In this document: positions 31,592 to 34,816 of the stretch, in pieces
How the letters are laid out: every line of letters begins with the position of its first letter
How positions within the stretch are numbered: position 1 is the stretch's first letter
Assembly: GCA_021029095.1 (NCBI GenBank)
Contig: JAJOHG010000267.1
Location: forward strand, 1 to 34,816
Source: Phellopilus nigrolimitatus
Taxonomy: Eukaryota > Basidiomycota > Agaricomycetes > Hymenochaetales > Hymenochaetaceae
Direction of reading: 5' to 3'
DNA: 34,816 bases
Program-made: the position numbers and the translations under genes
The notes under the pieces: model-generated
What the model was told of the DNA's origin: nothing
What the model saw: the letters and a program-made list of their open reading frames with translations, nothing else
The model's database searches: none

Positions 31592-32739
31592 ATGGCCGAC
31601 ACGATCTCAACGAGTGGTAAGGATTTCCAAAATCAATCACATCTCTGAAAAATCTGAGTTCGAGAATGATCAAAATCGAAGGTGCAAACGCGCCAGGTGG
31701 GAAGATTATCGTCCACCACCTGAACAATTCGCGCTCGCAGAGGATTCTTTGGCTTCTGGTGCGTATTTATATTTGGCTATTTCGATTTCTCCAGCGTTTT
31801 ACTTTGCCTTGTTATCTAGGAAGAGCTTGAGGTTCCGTACGAAATCAAGCAGTATAAACGCACACCCGACTATACTGCCCCGGACGACTTGAAGATAATT
31901 CATCCAATTGGCAAAGCGCCTATCATTACCGATGGAGACACAGTAATTGCAGAAAGCGGGGCTATTGTCGGTATGCTTTCTTATTCCAGGATCCCTCAAA
32001 GGCTTCGTAAAAGCTAAAACTGAAAACTTTGACAAAGAATATATCATCGCAAAGTATGCTAAAGAGGAGCAAAAGCCCACCAAAGAAGAGTGGCTTGACA
32101 ACATTTACTGTGTGCTCCCTTCAGAAGTGCATTTTAATACTTTTCTCCTAACTCGTCGATTACTTAGTCAGCCACTACTCGGAGGGCTCCCTTATGCCCC
32201 TTCTCGTGAACAAGCTCATGTTCACCCTGATTCCGCAACGCACGCCATTCTTTATTCGACCCATCGCGAAGCTGATTTTCGGCAAAGTCTTGAAAACGCT
32301 GATTGACCCCCGGCTAGCAGAACACAAAGCATTTGTACGTTCCTCTGAAACGCCAGTTATGTTTTTTGTTCGCTTTGGAAAAAAACTTATGTTATTTGTG
32401 ATAGATTGAGGCGCACCTTGGCAGATCCAAGACGGGATGGTTTGCAAACAGCGAGCACCCCACGTCGGCAGACTACATGATGTTCTTCCCTTTGGAAGCA
32501 TTAAATGCCCGTCTCCCAGAACACGGCCCGAAGATCGGCAAATTTGTGAAGAGGGTTCATGAGAGGTACGATCTTCTTCTTTTTCTGTGCTGTTCTTTGG
32601 GATATACTAAACATATATTTGAAGACCGGCTTACAAGCGCGTACGTGATTCTGAGTGTCTATTCGTTGAACTTTGCGTTGACTCTTCCACTGCTTCATCT
32701 CAGGCGGCGGAAAAGGGCGGCGAGTTCGTTATCGCATAG
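31592..32739 (+). CDS. Glutathione S-transferase (Gtt1-like)
   Basis: Predicted 234-aa soluble enzyme conjugating glutathione to electrophiles or lipid peroxides. Exons: 31592-31616, 31682-31758, 31820-31970, 32038-32109, 32168-32334, 32405-32565, 32625-32640, 32704-32739; phases close to a TAG. The thioredoxin-like N-domain shows VHHLNNSRSQRILWLLEELEVPYEI, then PIGKAPIITDGDTVIAESGAIVEYI, including the ESGAI glutathione-binding turn. The helical C-domain has a GWFANSEHPTSADYMMFFPLEAL motif with the conserved Asp, and ends RPAYKRAAEKGG. ATG 31592 is preferred because it joins by a clean GTAAGG intron in phase; the ATG at 31666 inside that intron would also give a 231-aa protein. Exon 7 is 16 nt. 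Confidence 0.93.
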
Positions 32740-34816
32740 CTATGTTCGCGCCTCGAGCTTGTTATTGACTTTGCATCGTTCTTTATGTTCGTATATTATC
32801 ATGAAACGGACGAAAACCAGCAATGGTTTACTTGTGAAAAAAACCCCTTTGCGGTCGCTGGCTTAGAGGGTGCTGTGCTCCCCTTGTACTTTTCTTTGGA
32901 AGGTCCTATCCGAAAATCAAGTCCATCTTGCGAACATCATCGTTCTTTTCCGGGAACCCTTACGGCGACTTTTCAGTCCGGGATTTTCGTCGGTCTTACC
33001 TATAGCACCATCGTTCATCTTGTCCATCTGGTTATTGCCGCTGAATATCTCGGCACTCGTTCGAGATTGTGGCGAAATTGCCAGGATTGACAACGAACTT
33101 GGAACCCTCTAGATCTACTGTACAAGGTACTGAATACATATTTCGCCAGGCTCCAATGAACGTCTTATCAGAACCTCGCGCCGTACTACTAGTCACCGTT
33201 TCTACCACCTAGAAGGGCGGAAAAATCCGGCACACGAAGATTTTAAACCCCTCGGCCCTCTGCCAGACTTTTTCGCCGACCTACATAATTATATATGATC
33301 TTCCACATTTTTTCCCCCTTCTCCATATCTCTCCCCTTCTCCACAAGCGAAACGATTCAAAATCAATACCGTCGTATTTCACATTCAGCTTCCAACTCTC
33401 TTTCGGACTTTCGGCGAACTGCTATAGCGCCTCATCTTTGCGTCGATTCCAGACCACCGGCCATAAGCAGCGCGACTATCCGATCGCGGGGTCGGCAACG
33501 CGAAACATTCTCCGTCCACACACGCTGAAGCTCATCATAATCACTATTGCATGCCGTTGTTGATGGACGAGTCGCAGTCGAGTACCTGCGATCAGTGGCG
33601 ATGCATAACTGGAGATCCTGTACTTTTGTGTGCTTCCTGCGTCAAGGAAAGCAAGTTGATCCGGTAGGGTCTGGCAGAGAGCGCAACATGCGCGTGGAAT
33701 GCGGCATACGATACACCAGCCGAGAGCCAAGGCCGCCAAGTCTCCTGCACATCCATCTGGCAAGGAGCATTACTAGGTGTAGTTGATGTAGGTCAATATG
33801 CAAATCCGAGTCCGTCGCCTGCCGTTCACCGTTTATCAGAATCGGGATTGTGGCTCATCGTTTCGTAAGACTGAGGCTTCCCGGAGAAGAACATCAGAAG
33901 GGGTCGTCGTGTCGCACAGCAAGTGCATTCTTTATTACTAAGTCTTAAAGGAACTTCCAGGGCGAAAGTAATGCTACTCAGGCTTGGATTTTAAGTTATG
34001 TTTGAAAATTTAACCATCATCACTCGTCGCACACACTACGACTTTCCGATTCTGGGCTGAAAATCATTTCTGATGAAATTGATTTTTTTTTTTCCTCTGG
34101 CATGGAGATCGGTCCTGCCGAGTTTAAGGTCGGCCGCCTATATCTATCCCCTCTTTCCTCGGAAATATGTGTAACACGCTGAAAATTAGCCTTTCTATCA
34201 GGGGACACAGCCTTTGATTTGTTTCCAAGATCCTGCGGGCTCACTATGTAAATTTCCTTGTGTTCGTTTAGATGCTCGAGCGAATCATTTTTCAACTATA
34301 ATCGTTAAGAAGCTGAGTAGTGATCAAAAATGACTCCTGCACGCACGATGTTTAGTTTGATTCAAACATAAATATGCAACCGAAGTGCGTGAATCACGGT
34401 TGCAAGAAGACTCTGCGCTATTTGGCTATGGGCCGTGCACACTATGGATTGGCGGGTAGACGACGAAGAAGAGAAGACCTCACTCAGAGATGGGAAGGGG
34501 AAGGATTTCACGGGCGCTCTGATGCTGAGAAATTTCCTTCCTTGGGGGCGTGTTCGCTCTTCATGATCATAAGAAATTTTATTTTCACAGCCTCGTGAAT
34601 TATCACGAACATAAAGTACCCCGTTTGCGTCAGGGCTTTTCGTGTTAAGTTTACATAGAATATAAAGCTTCCAAGTGAAGATGGGAAGAGGTTTGATATT
34701 GACGCCATCATGCGTGGCCTTCGCTGTTTTGATATAGCATGATGATGATGCCATGCGAACTGTAACGTTCTGCTGTGATACTTGTAATTCTGCAAGACTG
34801 GCAGTCACTGCTTGAA
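32740..34816. other. 2-kb gene-poor stretch
   Basis: I could not build a gene here. Open frames exist (for example 32870-33112 +, 33476-33763 -, 34362-34808 -), but none shows a recognisable domain, codon bias like the neighbours, or a chain of compatible introns. The minus frame at 33476-33763 has a Cys-rich hydrophobic start and is the best of them. On the minus strand around 33010-33080 a short peptide beginning MDKMNDGAI precedes a GTAAGA donor and could be part of a small unrecognised gene. A run of about ten T lies near 34083. Confidence 0.45.

Noticed and set aside
34362..34808. 148-codon minus-strand frame at the right edge
   Set aside because: No recognisable domain, composition unlike neighbouring exons, and several alternative frames equally open.

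Overview
The window looks like nuclear DNA of a filamentous basidiomycete (Agaricomycotina, possibly a wood-decay lineage). The genes are dense and on both strands, and almost every one is cut by many 50-70 nt introns of the GTNNGT...YAG type. Several exons are very small. Families include MLH1, a PMP3-type proteolipid, a La-motif protein, a KAR5-type karyogamy protein and a glutathione transferase. Gene models were assembled by hand from splice sites and reading phase, so exon edges are predictions. No rRNA, tRNA, CRISPR or prokaryotic feature was seen.

Layout. 1-1859 (-): N-terminal part of MLH1, running off the left edge and carrying an apparent one-base frameshift. 2035-2511 (+): PMP3/UPF0057 proteolipid, divergent from MLH1 over about 175 bp. 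3124-4339 (-): short SIN3-like protein with only two PAH domains. 4867-7644 (+): mitochondrial-type acyl-CoA synthetase (ACSF2-like) with two damaged splice junctions. 8365-10095 (+): unrecognised 490-aa protein. 10416-10925: decayed Tc1/mariner-like fragment. 11292-15198 (+): La-related RNA-binding protein of 1187 aa. 15978-17052: 1075-bp element with perfect 17-bp terminal inverted repeats flanked by TA, carrying a small spliced gene.

17143-28122 is a metabolic block. Two paralogous APC-superfamily amino acid/GABA-type permeases (both -, 573 and 537 aa) flank an ALDH3-type aldehyde dehydrogenase (+, 478 aa). Permease 2 is divergent from a membrane-anchored protein of the HODM alpha-subunit/DUF3445 family (+, 433 aa). 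GATA-type motifs are frequent in the two divergent promoters. An amine import, N-dealkylation and aldehyde oxidation unit is a reasonable but untested reading. 28554-31185 (-) is a KAR5/Tht1-type nuclear fusion protein with a 9-nt exon. 31592-32739 (+) is a glutathione transferase. 32740-34816 shows no gene I can support.

Most interesting points: the MLH1 frameshift, the two-PAH SIN3 derivative, the TIR/TA element, the permease-ALDH-HODM neighbourhood, and the micro-exons and GC-AG introns.
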